This document shows, piece by piece, positions 12,301 through 22,065 of a stretch of 64,000 nt of DNA. Location: positions 18,344,330 through 18,408,329 of the forward strand of contig NC_058497.1 of NCBI RefSeq assembly GCF_020382885.2. Direction: 5' to 3'. How positions within the stretch are numbered: position 1 is the first letter of the stretch; every line of letters starts with the position of its first letter. Made by a program: the position numbers and the translations under genes. The notes under the pieces are model-generated. The model was not told the origin of the DNA. It saw only the letters and a program-made list of their open reading frames with translations, and did no database searches. Origin of the DNA: Scatophagus argus (taxonomy: Eukaryota > Chordata > Actinopteri > Scatophagidae).

Positions 12301-14913
12301 TATGTTTGGTAATATGAAACGTTTGGCCGCTTGTTTGCTCCTAGCTGAGTGGAAGTGTGATGACCATGTACAGCGGGGACTTTGGGTACGTTGAGGTTCA
12401 GGGAAACATCCAGTTCTCCATCAACTACATTCAGAGGCTGAGAGAGTTTCACATCTTTGTGGCTGAGTGTCGAGACTTGGCTGCAGTCGACCCAAAGAGG
12501 GGTCGCTCAGATCCGTGAGTACTGTACACAGAAGATTCTAGTTTCTAGATTCTAGGAAAAATATTTCTCTCTCTCTTCATATATGGTGTTCTCTGAGATG
12601 TAAGTTGAAAAAAGGTTGGTCAGATGTTATCAGCTAATAGAGAGTCCTGCTGCACTGTGTCCTGCCTGCACTCAAGATGATATGATCTTTACAGGCACAA
12701 ACATGCAAACATGGTATACTTCAAAAACCTGATCAAAACTGGGACACTAATGTTCATGTAAACATGCTCAGTCACTGCTGAAATCTGAAATGGTGTAGAG
12801 GGGTGTCTGTCTATGAAGGTCATCTACCACAATGACCAATATTATTTTACTTATATCCTAGGATACCTTGTAGTTACACACTGTGTTCTACTACTGTGCA
12901 GTAGAACTCAATATATGCATTTTATGAAAACATGCAGTTTGATAATTTCATCATGGTAGAAATAATGAGTGATTATTTGACTAATTCCATGTGATTTTCT
13001 ATGCTTAAGTCAGTATATTATCAGATAAAACTTTTTTGTTGCTGTTTTTCCTTTTAGGTATGTCAAAAGCTACCTGGTTCCTGACAAAGCTAACCTGGGA
13101 AAGAGGAAAACTTCTGTAAAAAAGAAGACGCTAAACCCAACTTTCAACGAGATCCTGAGAGTAAGAATCCACAGATAAAATAATAATGCTAAACACACAC
13201 AGACGCTTTCCCACGTTGTACCACTTCATGCCTGGCGTGCAACTGAATCAACAAACAAAAGCAGCTCGCTCTTCCCTGTCCTTACAGTATCGTGTTCGCA
13301 TGGAGTACCTCAGAACCCAGACGCTCATTCTCTCCGTTTGGCATCATGACACTTTTGGCAGGAACAGTTTCCTGGGCGAGGTAGACGTGGACCTTTCCAA
13401 GTGGGACTTCGACCACGCCCAGATGAACTACTTAGCCCTGAAAGCAAGGGTAAGGAAGGAAAACACACACACACCTACACACACGCATGTACTGTATAGC
13501 TGCTTTATCCACAGCAGTTGTTTTCTCATCAAATAACAGCTGGTTATCTAAGAATGTGGGCAGCCTGCTCATTTCCCCAAAGTCTATTTGAGCTGATTGT
13601 ATCACATGCACCGCAGTTATTGTATAACCTGCGCACAAAGGAATTTCAGAGCCTCATGACGGATTTTGGATCTACTGTGTATGTAAGTTATACTCTGTCA
13701 AACCTTTCAGACTATGCCCACTTTGACGCCATCAAATGTTCGAGGAGAGATGAGATTAGCCATGCGGTTCCTGCCACAGGTTGTCCACAGTGAAGGTCTG
13801 CATTCTGTTTTATTTCATGTTTTCAAATGGAAATTTTAGTTATCAGATATCCCATGTGTTCTAATTAATGCGTTTCTTTGAATATGTTATATATTTTGTA
13901 ATTTCTTCTTCAAAGGATTAGCTAAGGAGGGTCCAAACACCGGAGAAGTTCACATTTGGGTGAAAGAATGCAAGAACCTGCCTCTCATCAGGGCCACCAT
14001 TGACCCATATGTTAAGTGGTATGAACAAAGCATCTGTCTTACATAAAGAAATAGTTCTGCATTTTGGGAAATACTCTTGTTTTCTTGTTAGGCGAGAAGA
14101 TCCACTCTCTCATGTCTGTATGCCAAATATGAAGCTACAGACAGTAGCTAAGAAGGAAAAAAACACCTTCCAGCAATGAAGCTCGCTAATTCTTAAACAA
14201 ACTAGATTTAGCATGTCAATTGTAAGTTAAGGAGCTTCAGAGGTGCTGCTGTTTCCCCTTGCTGAGTTGCTAAGCTAACCCTTTCCTAGTTATGACATTA
14301 GCCTTATATGGAACATACTTCCAATCTATTCCTTAGCAAGAAAACAAATTTTATTTCCTAAAATACTGAATAATTCCTTTAAGGATATTATTTGGAGTCT
14401 TCTTCTCTCTCACTCATTCTTTTTCACCCCTTCATCTCAAGCTTCGTGCTTCCAGACACGAGCAGGAAGAGTCGGCAGAAGACACGTGTGCTGCGGGGGA
14501 CAGTAGACCCGGTGTTCAACCACACGATGGTGTATGATGGCATCAGAGAGCCTGATCTATCAGAAGCCTGTGTGGAGCTCACTGTCTGGGACCGAGACAG
14601 GCTAGCCAGCAACCTGCTGGGGGGCCTGAGGCTTGGACTAGGAACAGGTACTTGTGGATTCGGTCCATCTCATTTCAAAATACACAAACTGATGACAAAT
14701 CTCACACGTGTAAGGGTAGTGCTCATGTTTTAATGCTGGTATTTGTCTGTATTGCTTCCTGTAGGCACAAGTTATGGAGCAATGGTGGACTGGATGGACT
14801 CAACTCCCTATGAGGTGGCCCTCTGGGAGCGCATGAAGGCCACTCCAAATGAATGGGTGGAGGGTGTACTCCCTTTAAGAATGCTGAACTCTGCCAAAAC
14901 TGCTTTCAAATAA
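347..14913 (+). CDS. sytl2: Synaptotagmin-like protein 2 (Slp2), Rab27 effector, 20 exons
   Basis: Slp2 tethers Rab27-bearing vesicles or melanosomes to the plasma membrane; this is family knowledge. The model I read has exons 347-447, 2183-2337 (or 2343), 2802-2913, 4601-4649, 4757-4859, 4973-5399, 5496-5701, 6288-8747, 10439-10543, 10630-10680, 10788-10882, 10977-11008, 11372-11420, 12345-12514, 13058-13160, 13288-13449, 13711-13795, 13916-14018, 14442-14647 and 14765-14913. Phases agree throughout and give about 1640 residues. The start is the Met of [12 protein letters not shown], where mammalian Slp2 begins. SHD1 and SHD2 (with TGEWFYEAK) are joined without a zinc finger, as in Slp1/Slp2. 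A long Ser-rich linker follows. C2A starts near [17 protein letters not shown] and C2B near [15 protein letters not shown], with the [10 protein letters not shown] and FNHTMVYDG signatures. The end, [10 protein letters not shown], is followed by TAA. The two short exons at 10977 and 11372 and the 5400-5495 intron are the least certain parts. It could be either teleost sytl2 paralogue. Confidence 0.9.
448..2182 (+). other. sytl2 intron 1 with a teleost interspersed repeat
   Basis: This is non-coding sequence between the two SHD exons. The frame open at 762-1088 lacks splice sites and any family resemblance. The only recognisable object is the repeat at about 1437-1615, listed separately. Confidence 0.6.
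1437..1615. repeat. Interspersed repeat of the 'ctttatttgtatagc' type
   Basis: The segment reads like a very common fish element. It has a 'ctttatttgtatagc' start, an 'aaagggctttacat' core, a 'cctcacatcgactatgg' block and an 'aaaactcccagaaaaacc' block before a purine-rich end. I recognise the pattern from many teleost genomes, but I cannot assign a Repbase name without a search. Confidence 0.6.
2914..4600 (+). other. sytl2 intron 3, AT-rich, with a (TG) microsatellite
   Basis: This intron links the second SHD exon region to the 49-base exon at 4601. It contains a short (TG)n tract at about 3609-3627. A moderately GC-rich block from about 3250 to 3700 starts with an imperfect hairpin (CCCCACACTTAAAGTGG) and may be a decayed transposable element. 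I see no coding exon in it. Confidence 0.5.
5400..5495 (+). other. sytl2: Predicted 96-base mini-intron that removes an in-frame stop
   Basis: The reading frame is open from 4973 through 5701 except for one TAA at 5437-5439. A strong donor (CAG|GTCAGTGAG, exon end 5399) and an acceptor after a pyrimidine-rich run (ending TTTCAG at 5495) flank it. Removing these 96 bases, a multiple of three, keeps the frame and deletes the stop. Retention would truncate the protein at about residue 305. This is inference from sequence only. Confidence 0.55.
5785..6195. repeat. Dispersed repeat family X in sytl2 intron
   Basis: This copy is marked by 'gttagcatgctaacacgctaaac' near 6035, then 'aagacaatgaagatgataaat', 'cattgtaagtgtgttggcatgc' and 'gtatttagctc'. 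Upstream it carries the 'gtctcgacaactagatgaa' and 'gccatgaaatttt' blocks. Related strings recur near 16430-16575, 20945-21135, 44630-44920 and 61010-61440. I see no coding capacity, so it is probably a non-autonomous element. Confidence 0.6.
8748..8830 (+). promoter_or_regulatory. sytl2: Possible intronic stop and polyadenylation site after the sytl2 linker exon
   Basis: If the donor at 8747/8748 is not used, the frame runs ten codons further to TAA at 8777-8779. Overlapping AATAAA signals follow at 8819-8828. This could terminate a short isoform with the SHD and linker but without either C2 domain. It may equally be chance in an AT-rich intron. Confidence 0.3.
9372..9835 (-). mobile_element. 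5'-truncated non-LTR retrotransposon fragment (LINE 3' end)
   Basis: On the minus strand the frame at 9613-9864 reads through [20 protein letters not shown] and then [20 protein letters not shown] to a stop. This is the conserved C-terminal end of a fish LINE ORF2. It is followed by a 3' untranslated part ending in a (TGATTC)n-type tail, seen on plus as repeated 'agaatc' at 9372-9391. Only the last part of the element remains. It sits in a sytl2 intron, antisense to the gene. Confidence 0.8.
9524..9546. repeat. (TA)n microsatellite
   Basis: An A run followed by about ten TA units lies inside the LINE 3' region. Confidence 0.8.
11033..11330 (-). repeat. Retroposon-like repeat with (CCTTGAAT)n tail
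   Basis: It starts with three tandem 'attcaagg' units, followed by 'agctttattgtcatttcacacacgtagaacatg', 'gagtggaacgaaat' and a run of short 'agtgcaaat' phrases. The layout matches other fish retroposon 3' ends in reverse orientation. The element lies between two short predicted sytl2 exons (10977-11008 and 11372-11420), which makes that junction hard to predict. Confidence 0.6.
11421..12344 (+). other. sytl2 intron before the C2A exon
   Basis: AT-rich non-coding sequence between the 49-base exon and the exon that opens C2A. I see no further exon, RNA gene or clear repeat in it. Confidence 0.5.
14045..14385. repeat. Dispersed repeat family Y in sytl2 intron
   Basis: Features are 'tgcattttgggaaatactc', 'tttcttgttaggcgagaag', 'ctctcatgtctgtatgcc', 'aaatatgaagctacagac' and 'gttgctaagctaaccc', ending near 'aataattccttta'. 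The same vocabulary recurs at about 18725-18935, 22545-22905, 44360-44570, 49760-50260 and 55170-55500. No open frame is present. It is likely an old non-autonomous element. Confidence 0.6.
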
Positions 14914-14985
14914 GCAAAAGTATACCCAGCTGTCAAACTTAAAAAAACAGTATATTTTTGAGTATACACTAAATCATCAGTACAC

Positions 14986-14991
14986 AATAAA
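14986..14991 (+). terminator. sytl2: Candidate sytl2 polyadenylation signal
   Basis: AATAAA lies about 75 bases after the sytl2 stop codon, followed by another AATAAA-like overlap and a T-rich stretch. Confidence 0.6.
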
Positions 14992-17189
14992 TAAACTTTT
15001 TTAAAGATCCAGTGCCTTAATTTAATTTCAGTCAGGAAAAGCACAGAATTTAAAAATCTACTGAAAAATAAAGACACTGGAGTGAAACACTGAAATCGAC
15101 GATGTGGCTGACACAGCTGTGAGCTTTTAATCTGGAAGGCAATAGACGAAGAAATTTAAGACACCTGCTGCTAAATGAGGCATGCAGGTTCATGTAAAGC
15201 ATACAGTGATGACAGCACAATAAATCCCTGATAAAAACATTGTAAAACAGTATGCTGTTATGCCCGGCCTGGGAGAAACTTAAGCTTGGCTTAAAATGGA
15301 CTCACCTTTTTCCCAACTCCCAAGGACTGAGCAGTGCCATAGCAGAATGCAGTCAAATACAAAGTAAATTTATTTTATTAAAGACTTACGACGGCATCGG
15401 GGTGAGCGTGGCCCAAAATAACAAACAAAACAATTAGGAAAATAACCCAAACTAGTTTTCCTTGTTCATAACTAAATCAAAATAAAAATGTAACCTAAAC
15501 TCCACGACCAGAAACAGCTACTTGGACTGCTTGTTTGGATCAAAATTATCTTAAGTATTTCCACACAAAGCAAAACTCTAGTGATCTGCAGTAACAAACC
15601 ATCTGAAGACAGGAGCATCAGGGAGCAAAAGGAGCCCGCCAGCTGACATGGAAAGTGCCATTTTAAAGGACGTCCATTGGTTTTAGTTTTACCCTTGAAC
15701 ACTACAGTGCCATGAGTGAAGTTATCAAAATAAACCATTTACTAACATCAACAGTAAGAAATGTGGCAATCATGTGGTTTACAATAAAAAAAAAATTTTT
15801 GCATAGGACTTGTGTTAATTTTATTTACTGAAGTTACTCAAGGGATGGATGTCATTCAAATGTCCACAGCAACAACATTTTTTATAGTAAATTTACCTTG
15901 AAATAGAAAAACAATATTTCTCATTTTGCATAGGTAAATTATCATACGTTTTGCATTTCTTTTTTGTCGTTCATTAATGTTAAGACACTGAGTAATGTAT
16001 ATTTCGTTGGACTGGACCTTTAAGAAGCCTACCCTTCTTGTCTTATTTCTCCTCAAACTAAACAACCATTTATTCACTTGTTCACTCTACGGACCTTGCC
16101 TCTCAGACTAACGTTTATTTTGACGGCATTGTTATGAATCTAACTGAATTTGACAGTATGTGTGATATGTGATGAACAACACTTACTCTTAATCTTAGCC
16201 ACAAGTGGGAATAAAGAAATTAAATTCAGAACAGCTCTCACAAGTCTATTCAACAATCCTGTTAAATATTTCAACATCTACTTGATGGATAGGCACAAGA
16301 TTTTCTACGGACATCCGTGGTTCCCAGAGGAAGAAGCCCACCAACTGTGATGGTCCTCTGACTTTTCCTCCTCCATCAGGTTCACACATTCATATCCCCC
16401 TTTTAATTTCTCCAATGTTTGTAAAAAAAATATCTGCAAATACCCTTCAGCTTCAGCTGTTGTGCTAATGAGCAAATGTTAGCATGCTAATATGCTAAAC
16501 TAAGATGATGAACATGACAAATAACATCAGCTTGTGAACGTTGTCATTGTGAGCATGTTAGTGTGAATTAACTCTTAGTCATTAAGTGTTCTGCCAAAAT
16601 TATCAAAACAATTATTTATAACTAAAAATATTTTACAGATTCTGAGCCCCCATCTTAACATCTGTGTGATAATGATAGATAAGTGGTTGGTACAACCAGA
16701 TTGCAAAAAAAAAATTCCACACTGTATCCACAAATACACAGTCAACATATTCAACATGAATTATGCCTTAAACATAATTACATGTGAAAACTATTCACAA
16801 AACAATTGGTGGGCTATCATGACTTACCAGACCATTTTTGTTCTCTGATTTTTATTTATTTATTTTCTAATATTTTGAGTACCTGAAGCAAAATTTCATT
16901 TCATTTCTCAAAATCTGGGCAAACAAATACGAGAGTGGTCTCTTCTTCTAGATAACAAAGACTGTGAAGTGAGAGAATGTCCCTTTTTATGGTCCATCAA
17001 CCTTGTAAATTGTTTCAAATGCGAAAGCTAAACATCACTTTCTACAGTGTTACATGATAGTGTAACATGAGAGCTTCCCTCATGAGGAACAACATAGTGC
17101 AACATAGTGGACATTATAGATGATAAGGAACATTTCAGACAGGTGAAGGGACTCCCCTATGTCTGTCTCTCAAGGGATGTGATTGGTTT
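14992..17189. other. Intergenic region between sytl2 and the first zpld1-like gene
   Basis: No coding exon is seen. About 15240-15740 is a somewhat GC-richer block ('ttatgcccggcctgggag' start, internal 'aaatttattttattaaagac') that may be a decayed transposable element of unknown type. A family X repeat lies at about 16430-16575. The rest is AT-rich single-copy-looking sequence. Confidence 0.5.
16430..16575. repeat. Dispersed repeat family X, short copy
   Basis: It contains 'gttagcatgctaatatgctaaact', 'aagatgatgaacatgacaaat' and 'cattgtgagcatgttagtgtg', the same order of blocks as in the copies near 6035 and 61080. Confidence 0.6.
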
Positions 17190-20100
17190 TCACACAGAGA
17201 CACAAGTAGTTAAGATGACACTGCAGATTATTACAGCCACCACAGGGATGCTGCAGCAGCTCAGGGAGAATAAAGGCCAGTCTGTGTGAGAAAGGAAGAA
17301 GCATTCAGACTTTGAGTTGCATTGTGCTAGATGTGTGTACAAGCAATTGCTGCATATTTAAATTAAGTTACTTTATGCAGATTGTCTGTAACTACCAAGT
17401 ACTACCCAGTCAGCAGTGTGCATGAGGTGATGTATCATAACTGGATAGCTTAAGTCGAGCAGCTGGTGTACAGTTTGGGTGGGGTTTTGAATGAAATGTC
17501 TCTCCATAATATGCACAATACATAAAGTGAGGAACACATCACATTCAGTGGAGATCCTTACCATCAAGAGCTGAGTGAGGTGTGGGATTTGCTGAAAAAG
17601 TAAACCAAAGACTACCATTAGAATTGACATGTTTTTGTAACAACCAAGAAAATTAAGAGCTTCAAAGAGTAGATAAGTAGAGCTAACTATGGCAGAAGTG
17701 TGAATTTGATCACTTTAAGGTAATATTGTTTGTTTTCCACTTTTGCTTACTTTGACGCTTGTATTCTTTGTCGGTCTGAATGTGTGACAGAGTATCTGCG
17801 GTAGTCAGCCCATCAGTCACACCACTGCTCAGGTTGCCCACAAGAATGGCAGGCGAAGTGATCGTAGCGCTGTCGGACACGTACTGGGCCATTCTCTTCC
17901 CCAGTCGGGGGGAAGAGCCACAGTCCTGTTCAAAAACAAAGAAGACGAAGAAAACTCTACTGCTCACCTTCAGTATGTTATGCGCTCAATCCAAACAGTA
18001 TACTTAATTCTGTTTTAATGAATACTGTAAGTTCATGTTTCTGTATATACAGTATATTACTGTATATATAACATCATGTACCAAAAACTGTTTTGGTAAA
18101 CCAGTATGAAATGTCCAACAGACTAAGCAATAGAATAAAGAACAAAGGCAGATTTTTTTATTGATAGAGCATGATGTCGAGAGTGTAAATCGACCGTTAT
18201 GTGTTACAGCTTTGGTGTCTACTCACAGGCAGTAAGCTGCTACATGAGGACACCTCACAGAGTCTGGTGTTGCAGTGCAGGTAGAAAGTGGAAACTGTCT
18301 TATTTTTGTGCTCCACAAATCTGAAGGCCTCAAAGGAGAAGTGTGCCGCCTGAGACGCCCCATTGAGCTCCACCTTAGTTTGTGCGTCACGGTTACACCT
18401 TAGTTTAAAGATGCCAAATTTAAATAGCTTGCTCGGAGTTGATTGTCCCAATAATTGGAAGGCACTATATACTGTGGTTACATTCAGACTCACCCTACAA
18501 AAAGGTCATAATAGGTGTTAAGCACAGGATATGGACTTGTTGTTGCATAGCATCTGTCGAGCAGAACGTTGAACCTGCAAACACAGACAGGAGGATTTTA
18601 ACTGATGTTTCATTAAAAAATATAGTTGAAACATTTGACAAATACACTCATGTTGATATATGGAGAAATTCGTATTTTGTAGTGGAAAGACAAGAGAAAT
18701 AGTCAGTTACTTATTTTGCTTTAGAAGTGCTAGTTGGTGGATTTTGTTACTGTTGGACAGAACCAGGCCAGATGTTTCCCTCTGTTTTCAGTATTTATTC
18801 TAAGCTAAGCTAAAAGACTCACAGCTGTAGCTTCATATAGAGAAAGCACATAAAATTGTTATCTCCATATGTAACTCTACACAATAAAGTGAATAAACAT
18901 GTTCCCAAAATGTCAAAAGAATATTCCTTCCAATACCTGTCAGTCAGATTGGTGGCAATAACTGCCACATAAATCTTGGTCTTCAGGTTGAGTCCTCTTT
19001 TTGGTATGAGAAGAATCTCTTTGTACTGATCATCCTGTTCCACAGAAATGTAAGAACAAAATCACGTTATGATATTTAAAAAAAAAAAAAAAAATTCTCA
19101 AAGATTGAGCGGGTCTTACTTTGTAGAGCTGCATACTCAGTGTGCTGATGAAGGTCCCATTGTTGTCTCTTATGGCGAGACTCACACCTGATCTGTATCA
19201 AATGGAAAGAAATTCACAGTCTTGGATGAATCAAAATGAATCCCATTTATTTCATATGCAGTGTAGGTGTTATTCTTGATGTCACATGACATACTCACAC
19301 GCCCACTTCAGTGTTGTTAAGGAGATACTGCATCGGGTAGAGGCAGAAGAACTTGTACAGGATCTGCGGGCGATAGGTGATCCTACCTGCAGAGGGGTCT
19401 ACAGAGGTAATTGTGCCAGAGATGTTGACGTACTGGACATTGCCGAAATCTGCAAACTCTCCACTACCAATTTGATTGATTATCTATTGAAAAAAAAAAG
19501 ACAATTTAAATCAGTTTTAAGCTGCATTCTTTGATACAGCAAACTTTGTCAAAGATTCTATTCTATTCTAATATTTTTATGTGCTGGGAAATCTGAACTA
19601 TCTTAACATGACATGAGAAAAAAATTAATAAGAAAGCAAGTGTCTCGCTTAAGATAAATATTAAATAAATAAAATGCCTTCATTTGATGGTTGCAGGAGC
19701 CATCTCTTAAGGAGAATCTGAATTTTAATGCTGGTGGGTCAACAGTCCAGTCAGCAGTCCCAAAACACTCAGATTTGTTGTACTCATTATTGAGGACCAT
19801 CCGAGACTCATTGTAAAGAGCTTGATACACCGGGCAAAGGTAGATGCTTAGGTCCATATACTTAGTGCCACAGATCACAGTAATGTCTGAGTTTTCTGAA
19901 AGGGATAAATAAGGGAGGATGAAAATCAGTGAGATCAAACACAAATGCATTAATAAACCAGACTGGTCATCCTATAAACTTTTCATTAGCTCTCTGAAGA
20001 AGTCTTAGTAAATGCCACAAACCCGGAGGTCTGTATGTGTCATGTCCAGTGCAACTTTCTGGTATCTGGGCCTCGGTCCTCAGAATTAGGCCAAGCTGGC

Positions 20101-20301
20101 ACATGTAGAGGACCAGCATCACTTGTCGGAGATTGTACCTGTGAGAAAACAGCAAAACAATGGAAATCAAAACGTCCCTTCATTCTGTTTTCAAGAGGAA
20201 GCACTCATATTTTTTTCATTAATTGATCTTCATTCAGCAATATTATACGTTGAATAATAATAATACGCTGAAGTATAGGCAACTTACCTGTAAGTCTTCA
20301 T
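17190..20301 (-). CDS. ZPLD1/cupulin-like zona pellucida domain protein, copy A
   Basis: Secreted or membrane-tethered ZP-domain proteins polymerise into extracellular matrices. ZPLD1/cupulin is an inner-ear cupula component (family knowledge). Exons in coding order: 20288-20301, 20023-20138, 19678-19895, 19299-19483, 19120-19192, 18937-19034, 18494-18574, 18227-18398, 17751-17925, 17562-17591 and 17190-17281. Phases agree and give 417 residues, against about 415 in human ZPLD1. A signal peptide (hydrophobic VMLVLYMCQLGLIL) ends near TEA/QIP. ZP-N has four Cys (VICGTKY, YLCPVYQ, SECFGT, GSCNHQ). ZP-C carries NISGTITSVDPSA, VAVIATNLTDR and ELNGASQAAHFSFEAFRFVE. Only a dibasic KR (RLGKR) marks the expected cleavage site. 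The last exon encodes IPVVAVIICSVILTTCVSV and stops at once, with no cytoplasmic tail. Exon 3 ends in a GC rather than GT donor at 19677-19676. The gene may be functional or beginning to decay. It could be an unnamed fish ZP family close to ZPLD1. Confidence 0.8.
18725..18935. repeat. Dispersed repeat family Y in a zpld1-like A intron
   Basis: It contains 'ttgttactgttggacagaac', 'ttctaagctaagctaaaag', 'tgtagcttcatatagag' and 'tgttcccaaaatgtcaaaag', the family Y order. The homologous intron of copy B (23982-24063) is only 82 bases and lacks it. The insertion in A, or the loss in B, therefore followed the duplication. Confidence 0.55.
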
Positions 20302-20334
20302 TTTGTGTCTGGCTATTTATTTCCAAGTCTCTCC

Positions 20335-20341
20335 ATTTATA
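20335..20341 (-). promoter_or_regulatory. TATA box of zpld1-like copy A
   Basis: Minus-strand TATAAAT, extended as TATAAATGGAGAGA, lies 33 bases before the ATG at 20301. The same 14 bases stand at the same distance in copy B. With a start site about 25-30 bases downstream of a TATA box, the 5' leader would be only about ten bases. Confidence 0.65.
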
Positions 20342-22065
20342 GTGGCCACCACGTAACAAAAAGGTGTAAGATGAAACGTATCAGACAACAGAGTAACATG
20401 AGCTGGGACCCAACATCAAGATGCGCTTTTGTTAAATTTCCTCAAAAAAAAGCACAATGTGTCAAAGAGGCCTTTTCATAAAATAATTGCCGGTAAAATA
20501 TACACCATTTTATAATTTATCATATGTGTGAACATAAAGCAGCTATTACACTATACTATATGTGTTTTGTGTCTATACAGCATCATGTTTGTCTGCAGTT
20601 CAGTCAACATGCAGTTTGTTGGTTTGCTCTGCTGAATGAACATGCTACAGGTTGTTGATGTCCAGTAGATTTTACTAGTCTTTGAGTAGTACTCTCTGTT
20701 TTTTGTGTCACATCACTGAATGAGGATGTAAGATGGTGTAGGATAAAATATAAATTCAAACTGCTGGAGGTAGCATTATAACACACCGAGGAAGGCTGAA
20801 GCTGATATTCCCAAATAATTCTGATTACATCAGAAAAAACAAAGGTCTTATTTGTTTGTAACCTAATCAACAAAATGTTGTGCCAATCTGTTGAATAGAT
20901 GCTTACATGTTGCTATATAAGTGAAAACTTTGACCCGCTGGTGTAACCAGATAAATACCCAGGAGATCACCAAATTCATTAGGATTTATGCTTTGGGGGC
21001 CATGAATGTCTTCAACAATTCATGACAATCCATTCAGTAGTTATTGAGACATTTCAGTTTGGGGCAAAGTGGTGGACCAACTGACATAAAGCCACACTGC
21101 TAGCATAGCTAAAAATATTATTTGGAGCTCTTGGGAAAATTGAGTGACCTTTTCTCTTATACTGCAGCTCTGTTCCACCCACAAGGAATGACTTTCAGTG
21201 TCCTGTGTTGACACCATTTCTCTTCCATAATTCCTCCATGTTTAGTCTTTGTAATCACTTAATTGTTTTCACCGGGGGGGGGGCACAAACACGATTCCAA
21301 CTTTCGCCTTTTCAACTTAAAATATAACGATATGCCAATACGTTCACAACTTGTTTCTGCTGCCCCAAGTAGCCAAAAAGTTTGTTATTGCAGGTTTAAA
21401 AATAGGCACCATGTAAACTTAATTTAAGGGTTGAAATAAAGTTTGCAAAACTGAAAAAATAGTTAGTAACCATCTATACTGATTATGTATTAATGTAATT
21501 TAAAGTAAATTATTAAAAATCAGCAACTGTCCTACTGGACTTATATATCAGGCAATTTTTCATCACTCGCACCAGCCTGTTAGCTTTCACCTATTCAGTG
21601 TGTTCAAGTATTCAACAAGAGACAGCCAAAATATTAATATTTATTTTAATGGTGTTTTATCAAAGAAGAAAGCATGAGTACTTTTTTTCCATCATTGTCA
21701 CTGAAAACATTTTTCAAGTTCACCATTTCTAACTGATTACACGTAATTATGCTATTCGTTAAATACTTCCATGTGACTCTGAAAACACAATTAAAACTAA
21801 CAATTATAATACACAAATTTTGTACATGATTACAATTTCTGTATATGATTGATAATGATTATAAAATTGCAAAGTCAGATTATTGCAGACCACCTTGTTA
21901 TAATTCTATTTGTGAAATGAAAAAGCTAAATAGTTGCATGACTAGTGCTTCTCATGACTTTTTTTACTATCTTTGCAGCATAATGGCCACACTTTGTAGA
22001 TGATAGAGTGTTGAGCTGGCAGTTTGATGGAGGCATGAAGGGACCCCAATCTCAGTCAGGTGATG
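20342..22065. other. Spacer between the two zpld1-like genes
   Basis: No exon is seen. A family X-like segment lies at about 20945-21135. A G10 run stands at 21273-21283. The remainder is AT-rich and includes the promoter side of copy A and the 3' side of copy B. Confidence 0.5.
20945..21135. repeat. Dispersed repeat family X, one-end copy
   Basis: It carries the 'gatcaccaaattcattagg', 'caacaattcatgacaatcca', 'agtagttattgagacatttc' and 'ctgctagcatagctaaaa' blocks. These match the right-hand halves of the copies near 44800 and 61340. Confidence 0.5.

Noticed and set aside
13613-13686. Segment with acceptor-like CCGCAG and donor-like GTAAGT that could be a sytl2 exon
   Set aside because: The phase-correct junction 13449/13711 already continues the C2 linker ([13 protein letters not shown]). 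Inserting this piece breaks the frame and has no family match.
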